Below are positions 1 to 9,309 of a DNA stretch of 64,000 bases, in pieces. The notes below the pieces were generated by a model. It was not told where the DNA came from and did no database searches. It saw only the letters and a program-made list of their open reading frames with translations. The first letter of the stretch is position 1; each line of letters opens with the position of its first letter. The translations under genes were made by a program, and so were the position numbers. This DNA is from Melastoma dodecandrum (lineage: Eukaryota > Streptophyta > Magnoliopsida > Myrtales > Melastomataceae). Location: assembly GCA_029817715.1 (NCBI GenBank), contig JARUPY010000539.1:3943501-4007500 (forward strand), given 5' to 3'.

Positions 1-361
1 GTGTCCTCAGACTAGAGGAGAAGTCGAAAATCTCCATAGTGCTCATGAGACCAGTCATGTCACCTTTGAGAGTCATATTAGTCCCATATTTTCAGACTCA
101 TGGTAGGCAAATGCTATGGCTAAACTTTTACTGTGGACAGATGATTCGGCTCATGTATGAATGGTGCCACATCTCACAGCTGTTGATTTCATCAGGAGGT
201 TGAAAATCGTTTAACTGATAAGGCAATCTTAGGGCTTTAATGCTCGAACATTTTTTCTGATGGAAGGTTTGAAGTTGTTTAAATCTCTTAGTAAATGTAT
301 GTCCTGAGTCACTCCTCCCGCTTACCAACTACTGGTATATTGTGTGTGCACATGATTTCAG

Positions 362-585
362 AATATTGCTCGAAACCAAATATCGGCGCCTTCCGGTTGT
401 GGATGCCAACGGCAAGCTGGTTAGAGATTATAATCCCATTATTTTATCGTTTCGACCATCTGTGTACCTTGTTTAAGAGGGCATTCTTCACAGTGGGATT
501 CGTTCCACCAGTCGGGATCATAACCAGAGGAAATGTCGTGAGGGCCGCCCTTCAAATAAAGAGAGAAAGCGAGAAGAACACTTAG
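362..585 (+). CDS. CBSX-like CBS-domain protein, 3' end only (last two exons)
   Basis: The last two exons of a plant single-CBS-pair protein resembling CBSX1/CBSX2. In that family the plastid proteins bind adenylates and modulate thioredoxins. Exon 362-420 follows an acceptor (tttcag) and encodes a stretch containing ETKYRRLPVVDANGKL. Exon 512-585 follows ccaccag, encodes VGIITRGNVVRAALQIKR and ends at TAG 583-585. These are the hallmark end of the second CBS motif of CBSX proteins. Upstream exons were not found in 1-361, so they lie outside the window or are lost. Oddity: joining the exons in frame requires an intron starting TT. A GT start is available only one base earlier (gttaga), which leaves the valine codon one base short. 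Either a base was lost at the donor or this is a pseudogene. The family assignment is firm; whether the gene is functional is not. Confidence 0.72.
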
Positions 586-1397
586 TTCGAGCAATGGATC
601 CTAAGCGAAGCTCTGCAGTCTGTAGTTATTCTTAACTAGGACGACTGGGCACCTCGCTGATGAAAACTGTGAAAGGGGCATTTCCGAAATTGAATCTTGG
701 GATTGTGAGTCATGCAGTTAAATTGATACAAGGAAAGAATGTAAATATATTGATTCCATGGAATGGCTTTTGAAAAATATGTTTGTAGCTACTTTTTCGA
801 ATATGGTATTATTTATTGACGAAATATTGGTCCGTGGCCCTTAAATTATTACTAACTTTAGCATGACTTAACATACATTACCGAATATAATAATTTGTCA
901 ATATACATATTTTGACATTTTAAATTTTGATTTGTGCTTTGCATTATGATGTGCTCTGACTTGGTACGATGAATCAAATTGTGAATCACAAAACTCAACT
1001 GGATTACAGCCAAATTGTCCTAGAGCAAATGTTGTGAGGAGGAAGTTACCAAAGGATTGGGATCTGATATTTTTCTTCGAGTTCGTCTTAGCACCGGGAC
1101 GCGATGGTTGAGATTCGAACATGGAATCTACACGTAATGGCTCTGCGTAGGGGTAGTTCTTGGGACTAATTTTTATCTAGTAGAAAGAGTGGGAGGGCGA
1201 TGGTTTTGATAACTTGGACGAGTCGAATATGTTGTTGTGGATGCTGAGGATGATGGAAATGAAAATGACGATGCTCTGCAGAGCCGAGGGAATGACAAAA
1301 GTAAGAGCAAGAAGCAACCGATGATGCATTTAGCTGATGGAGGAAAAGGGGGATCATCCTTTTTCATGAGTGCAATTGATCCTATCCGCAATGCGAA
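586..1397. other. Intergenic stretch between two convergent gene ends
   Basis: The CBSX-like gene ends at 585 (+) and the glycosyltransferase ends at 1398 (-), so the genes converge here and this stretch should hold both 3' UTRs. 1237-1440 is open on the plus strand and rich in Asp, Asn, Lys and Ser codons. It runs into the antisense of the glycosyltransferase, has no recognisable domain and is not called. Nothing else was seen. Confidence 0.5.
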
Positions 1398-2816
1398 TTA
1401 TTGGAGAATGTCATGGATGAATTGTCCCAGTGAGAGGTAGGACGTTCCTACCCCTTCCTTCAATGCCTCCTTCCCAATTTCGCTCATTTCCTTCACCTTC
1501 TTCCTCTGTTCACTGTCCTCCTTCATTAGCTCCCTTATGGCCTTCTCAATTTCGTTGGCTCGTATGAGCATCCGCCTTCCGCCTACCTCGAAATCCGCCC
1601 GGTAGTCCAGTTTGATCTCCGTGGCAAGGCCTAGTTCTGCCACCATGTGGAACGCGTTCAGCTGCTGCTCCGCAAACAGCGGCCATGCCGCAATCGGCAC
1701 CCCTGACCAAATGCTCTCCAGGATCGAGTTCCACCCACAGTGTGACACAAACCCGCCCACGGAGGGGTGCGAAAGGATTTCCGCCTGTGGAACCCACCCC
1801 ATCACCCGCCCAACCTCGGCGGTCCTTCCTAGGAAACCTTCCGGGAGTATCCCTTCAAAGGTTGCATAATCATCCCTCACCCGAAAGCTGGCCTCGTCTG
1901 GAAGCGGTTTTAAGGACCACAGGAAACGATATCCAGCACTCTCCAGCGCGGCTGCGATCTCTTTCACCTGGTCCTCGCCAAAGCTTCCTATGCTCCCGAA
2001 GCAAACGAATACCACTGACAATCTCGGCTGGTTGTCCAACCACTCTAGAATCTCAGTATTACTGGAATTGCTGGAAATTGTACTTGATGTGGCACCATTC
2101 AATCTCACGATAGGTCCGACAGGGTATACCGGAGGCAGTTTGAGATCTGACAAGTACTTCAAAGGGACTCGTTCAAGCTCCCAGAACGTGTTAATGAGCA
2201 AGCCCTTGGCATCCCTACACTTCCTTGAAGTCTCAAGCCCCATATCGGTCGTCTCCCTCGTGAGAAACACCTGAGGCACCGCCGTCACAGGAAGCGGGTT
2301 CAGAAAAGCCGGGAAATCCAGCTTGTCATCAGAATCTCCATAATTGGTCACATCCACCCCGTGTTGGTCCCGCAACTCCACCATGTAACAAATGAAGCCA
2401 AGAAGAGAGGCACTACTGGGGGAGAACACATAGGAAGGGACGCCAATCGAGGTCGCGACATCCATCATGGCCGTGCAAGTGATGTCAACCACGAAAGCGG
2501 AGACATGCTTCAGGTCCTGGACAGCATTCGCCACGTCGGGCTTGTGGCTCTCGATCAACTTAATGAGGGATTCAAAGGCATTGTTCCCGACGACATCGTC
2601 ATGCCGTGGCAGGTACGAGATCTTCACACGCGGGTGTAAAGTGGAGGCCATCGACTGGGCATAGAGGTCGATTTTCGTGTCGGAGGGGAGCCTCATGACG
2701 AGTACGTTGACGGAGATGGAGGGTTCCCGGGCGACGAGGCGGCTGGCAATCTCGAGGGTGGGTGGTAGGTGGCCCATCCCTGGAGCAGGGACGAAAACTA
2801 GTTCAACTGTGTTCAT
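1398..2816 (-). CDS. UDP-glycosyltransferase, family 1, probably UGT71-like
   Basis: A 472-residue plant secondary-product glycosyltransferase. It would transfer a sugar, probably glucose from UDP-glucose, to a small hydrophobic acceptor in the cytosol. Seen in the sequence: the N-terminal GMGH loop with candidate catalytic His16, the partner Asp111 in FVVDIT, and a complete 44-residue PSPG donor box at 341-384. The box starts WVPQ, has HCGWNS at 359-364 and ends in AEQ, and its terminal Gln fits glucose use. Length is normal for the family and the gene is one exon, as many UGTs are. The ATG at 2816 starts directly before the conserved first beta strand (ELVFVPAPGMGH). No lesion was seen. The UGT71 placement rests on overall similarity to flavonoid, phenylpropanoid and ABA glucosyltransferases. 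The acceptor cannot be deduced. Confidence 0.93.
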   Translation of the reverse strand: MNTVELVFVPAPGMGHLPPTLEIASRLVAREPSISVNVLVMRLPSDTKIDLYAQSMASTLHPRVKISYLPRHDDVVGNNAFESLIKLIESHKPDVANAVQDLKHVSAFVVDITCTAMMDVATSIGVPSYVFSPSSASLLGFICYMVELRDQHGVDVTNYGDSDDKLDFPAFLNPLPVTAVPQVFLTRETTDMGLETSRKCRDAKGLLINTFWELERVPLKYLSDLKLPPVYPVGPIVRLNGATSSTISSNSSNTEILEWLDNQPRLSVVFVCFGSIGSFGEDQVKEIAAALESAGYRFLWSLKPLPDEASFRVRDDYATFEGILPEGFLGRTAEVGRVMGWVPQAEILSHPSVGGFVSHCGWNSILESIWSGVPIAAWPLFAEQQLNAFHMVAELGLATEIKLDYRADFEVGGRRMLIRANEIEKAIRELMKEDSEQRKKVKEMSEIGKEALKEGVGTSYLSLGQFIHDILQ

Positions 2817-4803
2817 CGGTGCTCTGGCGGGATTTGATTACTCTGACTGATAATATATACACATATGGAGGCTCGGAGGATATGCTTGTAATAAATTGCC
2901 AATCTAACCATGAAACAACGATTTTTTTTTTTTAAATAAATGCATCTAAAAGTATTTCGTTTAACGCGCGTATACGCGGGTATTAAAAACATCGAAAAAA
3001 AAAAAAACGAAGAACTCTTTGTTTTTCAGCAAACTCGTTCAAACCACCAACCACCAATAGGAAACTTGATGTTTGAAAAATGAGGTATCTAATTTTACTA
3101 CTTGGAGTTTCTTTATTTTTAATATCAATCTTTATGAGTAATATTTTTTCGACGAATATTATTTTATAACATAACTCGTGAAACATTTAATTAATCGTAG
3201 AGTCCATTTAGTTTTCATAATGGAATCCGGAGGAAATGAGATAAGATGGGAAAAAAATAACAGAAAAAATATTTTAAAAAAAGATGTGTTTAGTTTAAAG
3301 AGGAAGAAGAGAAAGGGGAAGTGAAATGAAATCAATAAATGATTGGACATCCAATCATAAAATATTCATTTCTTTATTAATTTCATTCTCCCTCGTTTTT
3401 TCCTCTTCTTCATCGTGAACTAACAAAACTTATCATTTTTTTTGTAATAATTCTCTTTTTGGTTACTATATATATATTTGTTTTCTTAATTTCTATTTCA
3501 TTACGTAAATCAAACATGTTGTTATAATCCTCCGGCGTGATTTGAGCCCTATTGTACCCATCGGATGAAATCAGACTACACATAGCTCAATACTGTCTGT
3601 TTCGTTCGCTAGATGTTTTCCGCGACTTTTCCCCTAGTAATGGATATTTGCTCATATAAAAGCAATTGATTTATTTACAAGGGTCGCCCACCCACTGACT
3701 CAAGCTTATTCGAATAGAGGAATTGAATATTGTTTTGGAGATACGTGTCACAATTATTAACAAATCCGTTTGGAACTAAAATAACTGATGACGCATGGTG
3801 GTTGAAGAATTGAATTCAACATGCGTATATCTCAGGGATCAGATTATCCCACCTCGAGATTTTAGAATTCATTTGAAATGTAACCCTAAATTTTATCCTT
3901 CGATGTTTCTCTTTTCCAAATGGTCGAGGTTCAGGTGGCAAAATCACATGTGCTGTCGATTCTTTTATGTTTTTTTCTTTTTTTTGGTTTCTAAATAACG
4001 TTAGTAGTAAAAATATTTCGTGTTTTAAGAATCAATTTTCGTAAAATAATATCCTAAATTCGACTTTATAAAGCCGTGTTCAAAAGGAACTCGATTTTTA
4101 CAAAGTCAAATTTATCTTTCTAAATCCTAATAGGGTTAAAGAACTAAACTTTCTTTTAAAAAAGTCGAATTCGATAAAAGAAATACTTTAAAAATTTGTA
4201 AGTGATCCAAACTCGACTTTTAAAAAATCAAGTTCCTTAATGTAAGAAATATCCAAGAAAGGCAAACTCGACTTTATAAAAGTCGAATTTTTTAAAATAA
4301 ATTCTATTTTTATGTAGATGGTTTCGAGAAATTATTTCAAAAATTTTAGAAACGAACGTATTAAATTAGAGAGAACAACACTTTTGCGGGCTTCCTTCGT
4401 TCGAATCTGTTCAGAAGTAGAGGGAATCCTTTTAATCGTCTTTAGGGTGTAGACCCCCTCCCTCTATGCGGTCCCAAGGCAAAAGTTAATAATCCTGACC
4501 ACCCTGATCAACTTTACTACACATGAGACGGACAGAACAAGAAGAGTGTAACTATCGATAAAAGGACGTACGAAATCCTGAGGACCACGAGAGTCCGAAA
4601 TAATTCAGTGTACTATCAAACGTTCTTACAAAGGCAAATAACTTGGATGACAAAAGAACACGACATTATCTTGGGCATAGGAATGAGCGAGAGACATGCA
4701 CCACATGGTGCTTGACAGTTAAATGAGTAGGGCCGGTTTGCCAACTATCCGGTACAGTTCTTCTTCTCATGGCCCGAACTATCTTCGGCGAGCTCTAAGT
4801 CTA
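2817..4803. other. AT-rich intergenic DNA upstream of the glycosyltransferase
   Basis: The minus strand has a TATA-like tatatatt at 2852-2859, about 40 nt before the UGT ATG. That gives a very short leader if used, so it is not called separately. The rest is AT-rich with homopolymer runs and no convincing ORF. A cluster of AT-rich palindromes lies at 4058-4292 and is listed separately. 4380-4800 is less AT-rich but shows no gene. Confidence 0.5.
4058..4292. repeat. Cluster of five degenerate palindromes built on TCGACTTT..AAAGTCGA
   Basis: About five copies of a roughly 26-bp inverted-repeat motif lie at 4058-4080, 4088-4113, 4142-4175, 4210-4236 and 4264-4292. The best copy, at about 4264, reads aactcgactttataaaagt followed by cgaattt and is almost a perfect palindrome. 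The others have one decayed arm. Similar but weaker words occur at 57228-57330. No flanking duplication or transposase was seen. Confidence 0.5.
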
Positions 4804-4994
4804 TGTCAAACTTGATTCGAGGATAAAAATTGTAGAAAATTATTTATCGGCAAAAAGCTTATAGATATTATGTTTACAAGAGTATCTTAAATAGCAAAAA
4901 ATCAAAAACTAAAAACTAAAAGAGAATCTAAATAGATCTCCTAAATCTCTCAATGAGATTTGCTAAATTAAATCTTATTCCTAGAATATTTTAG
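4804..4994 (-). repeat. copia-2 left (3') LTR, first part, 191 bp
   Basis: It begins TGTCAAACTTG and matches 21555-21745 except for three substitutions. It is cut at the copia-1 insertion; the last five bases (tttag) are the target duplication. The remaining 37 bp resume at 17713. Confidence 0.9.
4990..4994. repeat. Target-site duplication of copia-1, left copy (tttag)
   Basis: tttag directly precedes the TG of copia-1 and recurs at 17708-17712 directly after its terminal CA. The uninterrupted right LTR of copia-2 has tttag only once at the matching position, so this is a genuine insertion scar. Confidence 0.95.
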
Positions 4995-5682
4995 TGTTGG
5001 AAAAGGTTTTGATGATGAGCCAGACCTCTGTGCCACAGAAGGTCGAACATTCTTGGCTTTGATGATGAGCCTGACCCTCTGTACTACAGAAGGTTGAACA
5101 TTCTATTCTACAGAAGCTTCTCTTGTTAAGGACTTCTTGTAAGAATTATTTTTGTAATTAAATGATTAGTTATCAATTATTTAATTACGAAATACACATT
5201 CTCTGATTATGATAATTATCTGATCAGATTACCCTGATTTGATTTTCAAATAATCATATTGGAGATAATATTTCTTGTAAAAGGAAATGTATCTTCTATA
5301 TAAGGAAATGTTCTATTATTTGATCTACAGGCTTCTGTAAGCTTACTTGATCAACATACGAACATTATTTGATTGCAAATCACCACCACCTGTCTAGATA
5401 CACTCTCACGTGTGTTTTTATCAGGATGGAATTGACTTCAAGTCATTTGGAAACAAATCAACGATTGTTTCCACCTGTAGAAGGTTATCAAGCAGAACCT
5501 TCTGCGATACCTTCTGTGGTGCACTATTCATGGAAAATATATCATGATCTTATTCTGATTTATTTTCTGAATGCTTGCACGTGTATATCATTTTGTTTAT
5601 TTTGTAAACTAACTTTTAATTTCTTGTTTTGCAGATTTCGTTTTTATCTTTTCCCATTTAAGTTTTCTTCTTAGCTTTTATG

Positions 5683-5690
5683 TATAAATA
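5683..5690 (+). promoter_or_regulatory. TATA box of the copia-1 5' LTR promoter
   Basis: TATAAATA lies in a CT- and AT-rich part of the LTR (context tgtataaatagcc) and is conserved in the 3' LTR at 16195-16202. Transcription would start about 30 bp downstream, placing both hairpin arrays inside the transcript. Confidence 0.65.
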
Positions 5691-6058
5691 GCCACGCCCT
5701 CTCTCCCATGTAATAAACAATCATATCAGACAATTCTTTTCTCCCATCCCATTCTGTCCAGAGAGAGCGTGTGCTTGAGCTTGCTTTAGTTCTTTCATTC
5801 GTTCGAGTTAGTCACACGAGGAGTACTACCGGCGGAAGTTGCATCGTTGGTGAAGCCTTTTGGGAGAGTGACTCGGGGGCTCGAGGGACTCGGTTGGAAG
5901 CTGCAGGATACGTTGTTGGAAGCGTGTGTACGTGGGCAACGTGCAGTGGACCGGAGAGAAGGGCTGAACCTCGGGAGCACAGAAGGTGAGGGACTGACCA
6001 GCTTCTGTTGTGTAGAACTCTGTGTGCATGAACCTAGGACGGAGGCTGCCGTCTGCTT

Positions 6059-6267
6059 GCGTGGGGTTTGCCACGTGCTTGCGCAGGGTCTGCTGCGTGC
6101 TTGCGTAGGGTATGCTACGTGCTTGTGTGGGGTACGCCACATAGTCGCTATCTCGAGGAGATCGTGCAGGTCGTGTGGAGCCGCCGGAGGGAAAATCCAT
6201 CCTTGAACAGGGGTTGCTGTTCGCTTGCGTAGGGTCCGCTACGTGCTCGCGTGGGGTACGCCACGAA
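6059..6267 (+). repeat. GGTNYG-loop hairpin array in the copia-1 LTR (six units)
   Basis: Successive units of about 22-25 bp each form a 5-bp stem with a GGTNYG loop. CGTGG/CCACG has loop GGTTTG, CGCAG/CTGCG has GGTCTG and CGTAG/CTACG has GGTATG. GTGG/CCAC has GGTACG, CGTAG/CTACG has GGTCCG, and CGTGG/CCACG has GGTACG. The first four lie at 6059-6141 and the last two at about 6226-6267. Stem bases vary in matched pairs while the loop stays constant. The array repeats in the 3' LTR at about 16569-16777. Confidence 0.75.
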
Positions 6268-6329
6268 GTCGTTTTCCTTAAGAGGATTGCGCATTTGCTA
6301 CCTTGTTAGTCACGTTAACGCGTGCAACC

Positions 6330-6800
6330 TCCTGTAGTGCAGAATCTTCGGTTCTGTACAACCCTCTGTAGAACAGAACCTTCAGGTCTGAATCTACTTT
6401 AGTGCAGAACCTTACGGTCTGTACAACCCTCTGTAGTACAGAACCCTACGGGTCTGTGCATACATTTTCCTGGTCTCTTTGACACAGAACCCTCTGGTCT
6501 GTGTTGTGCCTAAGTCTCTTCGACACAGAACCCTCTGGTCTGTGTTGTGCCTAAGTCTCTTCGACACAGAACCCTCTGGTCTGTGTTGTGCCTAAGTCTC
6601 TTCGACACAGAACCCTCTGGTCTGTGTTGTGCCTTACTCTCTACGATACAGAACCTCCTGGTCTGTATTGAGCCTAAGTTACTATAGTACAGAACCTTCG
6701 GGTTTGTGCTACATAACGAGACTCTACGGCACAGAACCTTCTGGCCTGTGTTCTGCCACTCAAGCCTCTATTGTACAGAACCCTACGGGTTTGCTTTTGG
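6330..6800 (+). repeat. Bulged-A hairpin array (CAGA-A..TCTG) in the copia-1 5' LTR, including four 41-bp tandem units
   Basis: About a dozen inverted repeats share the plan CAGA-A-inner stem-loop-inner stem-TCTG. Examples are cagaaccttacggtctg, cagaaccctacgggtctg and cagaaccctctggtctg. Four of them sit in a perfect 41-bp tandem repeat with unit starts at 6481, 6522, 6563 and 6604. The 3' LTR has seven such units. Confidence 0.85.
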
Positions 6801-7082
6801 TTGCTATCACTTGTGTAATTTGTACTGAGATACATTTGAGTGGAAACCATCCAAATATCTGGGTGAAGAGTGGACGTAAGCAATTTGCTGAACCACTATA
6901 AAAATCCTTGTGTCCATTAAACAAATTTGCGTACACAATCAAACATTCTGTCTTACAGAAACTTACAGGCTCTGTTTAACAGAAGCTTTTCATTCCGCTG
7001 CGGGGTAAAACGAAAAAGAGTTAAAATCCAATTTTGGAAATTAACACTAATTCACCCCCCCCCCCCCTCTTAGTGTAACAAT

Positions 7083-7094
7083 TGGTATCAGAGC
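7083..7094 (+). other. Primer-binding site of copia-1 (initiator Met tRNA)
   Basis: TGGTATCAGAGC lies two bases after the 5' LTR. It is complementary to the 3' end of plant initiator Met tRNA, the usual primer of Ty1/copia elements. Confidence 0.95.
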
Positions 7095-8067
7095 GGGTTC
7101 AACAGAGGCTTAACAGCTTGTTGTTAGATCCTTGAAAAGCTCTTTCCAACTACACACTCATCTCCACAGAAGCTCTTAGCTCTGTGACTGGTTCTATTCT
7201 GTAGAAGCCTATGCTCTATCAGAATCAACCCGCTACTGCACAGAAGCTTTAAGCTCTGTGAAAATCTACTTGGTTCTATTCTGTAGAAGCCTACGCTCTA
7301 TCAGAATCAACCCGCTACTGCACAGAAGCTTTAAGCTCTGTGAAAATCTACTTGGTTCTATTCTGTAGAAGCCTACGCTCTATCATAATCAACCCGCTAC
7401 TGCACAGAAGCTTTAAGCTCTGTGAAAATCTACTTGGTTCTATTCTGTAGAAGCCTACGCTCTATCAGAATCAACCCGCTACTGCACAGAAGCTTTAAGC
7501 TCTGTGAAAATCAACTTGGTTCTATTCTGTAGAAGCTTACGCTCTATCAGAATTTAACCTCTGTTCCACAAAAGCACCTTTTTCTATGAGAAACTATTTG
7601 TGTCCTCTCTGTAGAAGCTTTAGCTCTATCAGAAGCTACCTTCTATTCAACAGAAGCTTGCGCTCTGTTTGAAAACAACATCTGGAATAAGTGTTCTACT
7701 CAACAGAGACTGAACTAAACTTTTCCATCCTCCAGAAGCTTCAAGCTCTGTGAGTATTAAATTGTAATACTCTGTAGAACTCTGCATTCTATCAGAATCT
7801 ATTCAACAGAAGCGTACGCTCTGTGAATATCACATTTGGCATTTTGTTTCTATTCTGCAGAAGCTTGCTGCTCTGCGAGAATTCAACAACTGCCACCTGA
7901 AAGAAATTCTCAGTTCTGTCATATTGACACTCGTGCTCTGTTTAACAGAGGCCTGATTGTTGACTTGACGACTGACTCCTACCCAACAGAAGCTTGCTTC
8001 TTTGTTGAGGTTCTATTCGTCAACGTTCTGTTCTATAGAAGCGTAATACTCTATACGAATCGAACAT
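7095..8067 (+). repeat. copia-1 5' leader: four 82-bp tandem units plus degenerate relatives
   Basis: This is non-coding leader between the primer site and the gag ATG. From about 7189 a unit of exactly 82 bp repeats, with tggttctat at 7189, 7271, 7353, 7435 and 7517. Each unit contains two hairpins, cacagaagctttaagctctg and tagaagcctacgctcta. Beyond 7560 the units decay, but the hairpin motif recurs to about 8040, for example cagaagcgtacgctctg near 7808. No ORF worth calling was found. Confidence 0.85.
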
Positions 8068-9309
8068 ATGGCTGAAAACTATAATGTGCCTAAACCACAT
8101 GTTGGGAATCCTCCCATTTTCGATGGTAAGAATTTTTCCTACTGGAAAATTCGTATGAGCGCATTTGTTGATGCAATTGACGAAGACTTATGGTCTTATA
8201 TAGAAGATGGTCCTCCTTCTATACCAGAGAACCAACAATTTGATCGAGAAGGTCATCCTACACGGGAATACCTTAAGATCAGACGACTCACTAAAACGGC
8301 AAAGTATTTGATGTTCAATGCTATGTCAGAAGGTGAATTCGTCAAAGTTTCAACTTGCACTTCGGGCAAGGAAATCTGGGATAAACTTGTCACCATGTAT
8401 ATTGGGACAGACCAGATAAAAGAAACTAAGGTGAATTTTTTAATTCACCAATACGAAAACTTCACTATGAAGGCTGATGAATCTGTAGAACAAATGTTCC
8501 AGAGACTCAACCTTCTAGTTGATGCCCTAACTCATTTGGGCAAAACCTATCAAAATTCTGAACTAGTTCGAAAGGTTTTACGTACTCTACCCAAACCTTG
8601 GGAAGCCAAGAAAACGGCTATAGAGGAAGCTAAAGACCTCTCTATTCTTCGACTAGATCAGTTGATGAGCTCCTTAATCTCGTATGAGATGGAAAGATCC
8701 TCTCAACCAGATATAAAGAGAGCACCCGTTGCTTTCAGAGCATCAGAAGAACCTACAGAAGGTTCGGATGATGAAGCAGAAGCTGATTCGGATGATGAAC
8801 TCGCAATGATAGCTAAACGACTTTTGCGGTTCGCCTCCAAAAAGCGCTTCAATAAGAAAAGCCAAAAACACATGGATCCAAAGTTGGTCACATGCTTTGA
8901 ATGCAAAAAGAAAGGACACTACAAAACAGAATGTCCTTTACTTAAAGAAAAGGAGAAACTTTCTCCTAAACACAAGTTCAAGAAAGCAATAGCTTCTTGG
9001 GCAGAACTTGATGATTCTGATGATGAGGAAGCACAAGTGTGCCTCACAACTCACACAGAAACTCAAAATGAACTTCATACCTGCTTTCAAACAGAAACTG
9101 TTGAAAGCGAATGGTATCTGGATAGTGGATGCTCCAGGCACATGACCGGAGACCCATCCAAATTTTCCCAACTGACCAATGTGGAGGGTCGGTTAAATTC
9201 GGTGACAATAGCAAAGGCTCTGTCATCGGCAAAGGTACCATTGGAAGTTCTGACTCCATGGTCATCGATGAGGTTCTGTTGGTTACAGAACTCAAACATA
9301 ATTTGCTGA
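8068..9309 (+). CDS. copia-1 Gag plus start of protease (upstream part of a frame-broken gag-pol)
   Basis: The start ATG at 8068 follows the leader and fits known SIRE Gag starts. Residues 15-210 are a copia-type Gag (UBN2-like) domain forming the capsid of cytoplasmic virus-like particles. An acidic linker at 225-245 precedes a CCHC zinc knuckle at 276-289 ([14 protein letters not shown]), which binds genomic RNA. The aspartic protease active site DSG is at 352-354. Around 9185-9192 the homologous reading moves by one base into the frame of the next ORF, so the residues after about 372 of this frame are out of frame and meaningless. This is either a one-base deletion in an ancestral single gag-pol ORF or, less likely, a -1 programmed frameshift. 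Confidence 0.9.
   Translation: MAENYNVPKPHVGNPPIFDGKNFSYWKIRMSAFVDAIDEDLWSYIEDGPPSIPENQQFDREGHPTREYLKIRRLTKTAKYLMFNAMSEGEFVKVSTCTSGKEIWDKLVTMYIGTDQIKETKVNFLIHQYENFTMKADESVEQMFQRLNLLVDALTHLGKTYQNSELVRKVLRTLPKPWEAKKTAIEEAKDLSILRLDQLMSSLISYEMERSSQPDIKRAPVAFRASEEPTEGSDDEAEADSDDELAMIAKRLLRFASKKRFNKKSQKHMDPKLVTCFECKKKGHYKTECPLLKEKEKLSPKHKFKKAIASWAELDDSDDEEAQVCLTTHTETQNELHTCFQTETVESEWYLDSGCSRHMTGDPSKFSQLTNVEGRLNSVTIAKALSSAKVPLEVLTPWSSMRFCWLQNSNIIC

Larger units (their letters stand above)
4995..7080 (+). repeat. copia-1 5' LTR, 2086 bp
   Basis: It starts TGTTGGAAAAGG and ends TTAGTGTAACA just before the primer site. It contains a TATA box at 5683-5690, so R/U5 should run from about 5715 to 7080. 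It carries two hairpin-repeat families, four copies of a 41-bp repeat, and a run of 13 C near its end where the 3' LTR has seven. Open frames inside it, such as a 119-codon frame at 5847-6206, consist of hairpin repeats and are not called as genes. Confidence 0.95.

Noticed and set aside
1685..2113. 142-codon plus-strand frame inside the glycosyltransferase
   Set aside because: It lies fully antisense to the UGT PSPG region and has no independent support.
5847..6206. 119-codon open frame in the copia-1 5' LTR, repeated in the 3' LTR at 16357-16716
   Set aside because: It translates the GGTNYG hairpin array and neighbouring repeats. There is no domain, an overlapping frame of similar length is open on the opposite strand, and LTRs of this lineage carry no gene.
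6481..6640. Regularly spaced palindromic repeats resembling a CRISPR array
   Set aside because: The units are contiguous 41-bp tandem repeats without unique spacers, inside a plant LTR.
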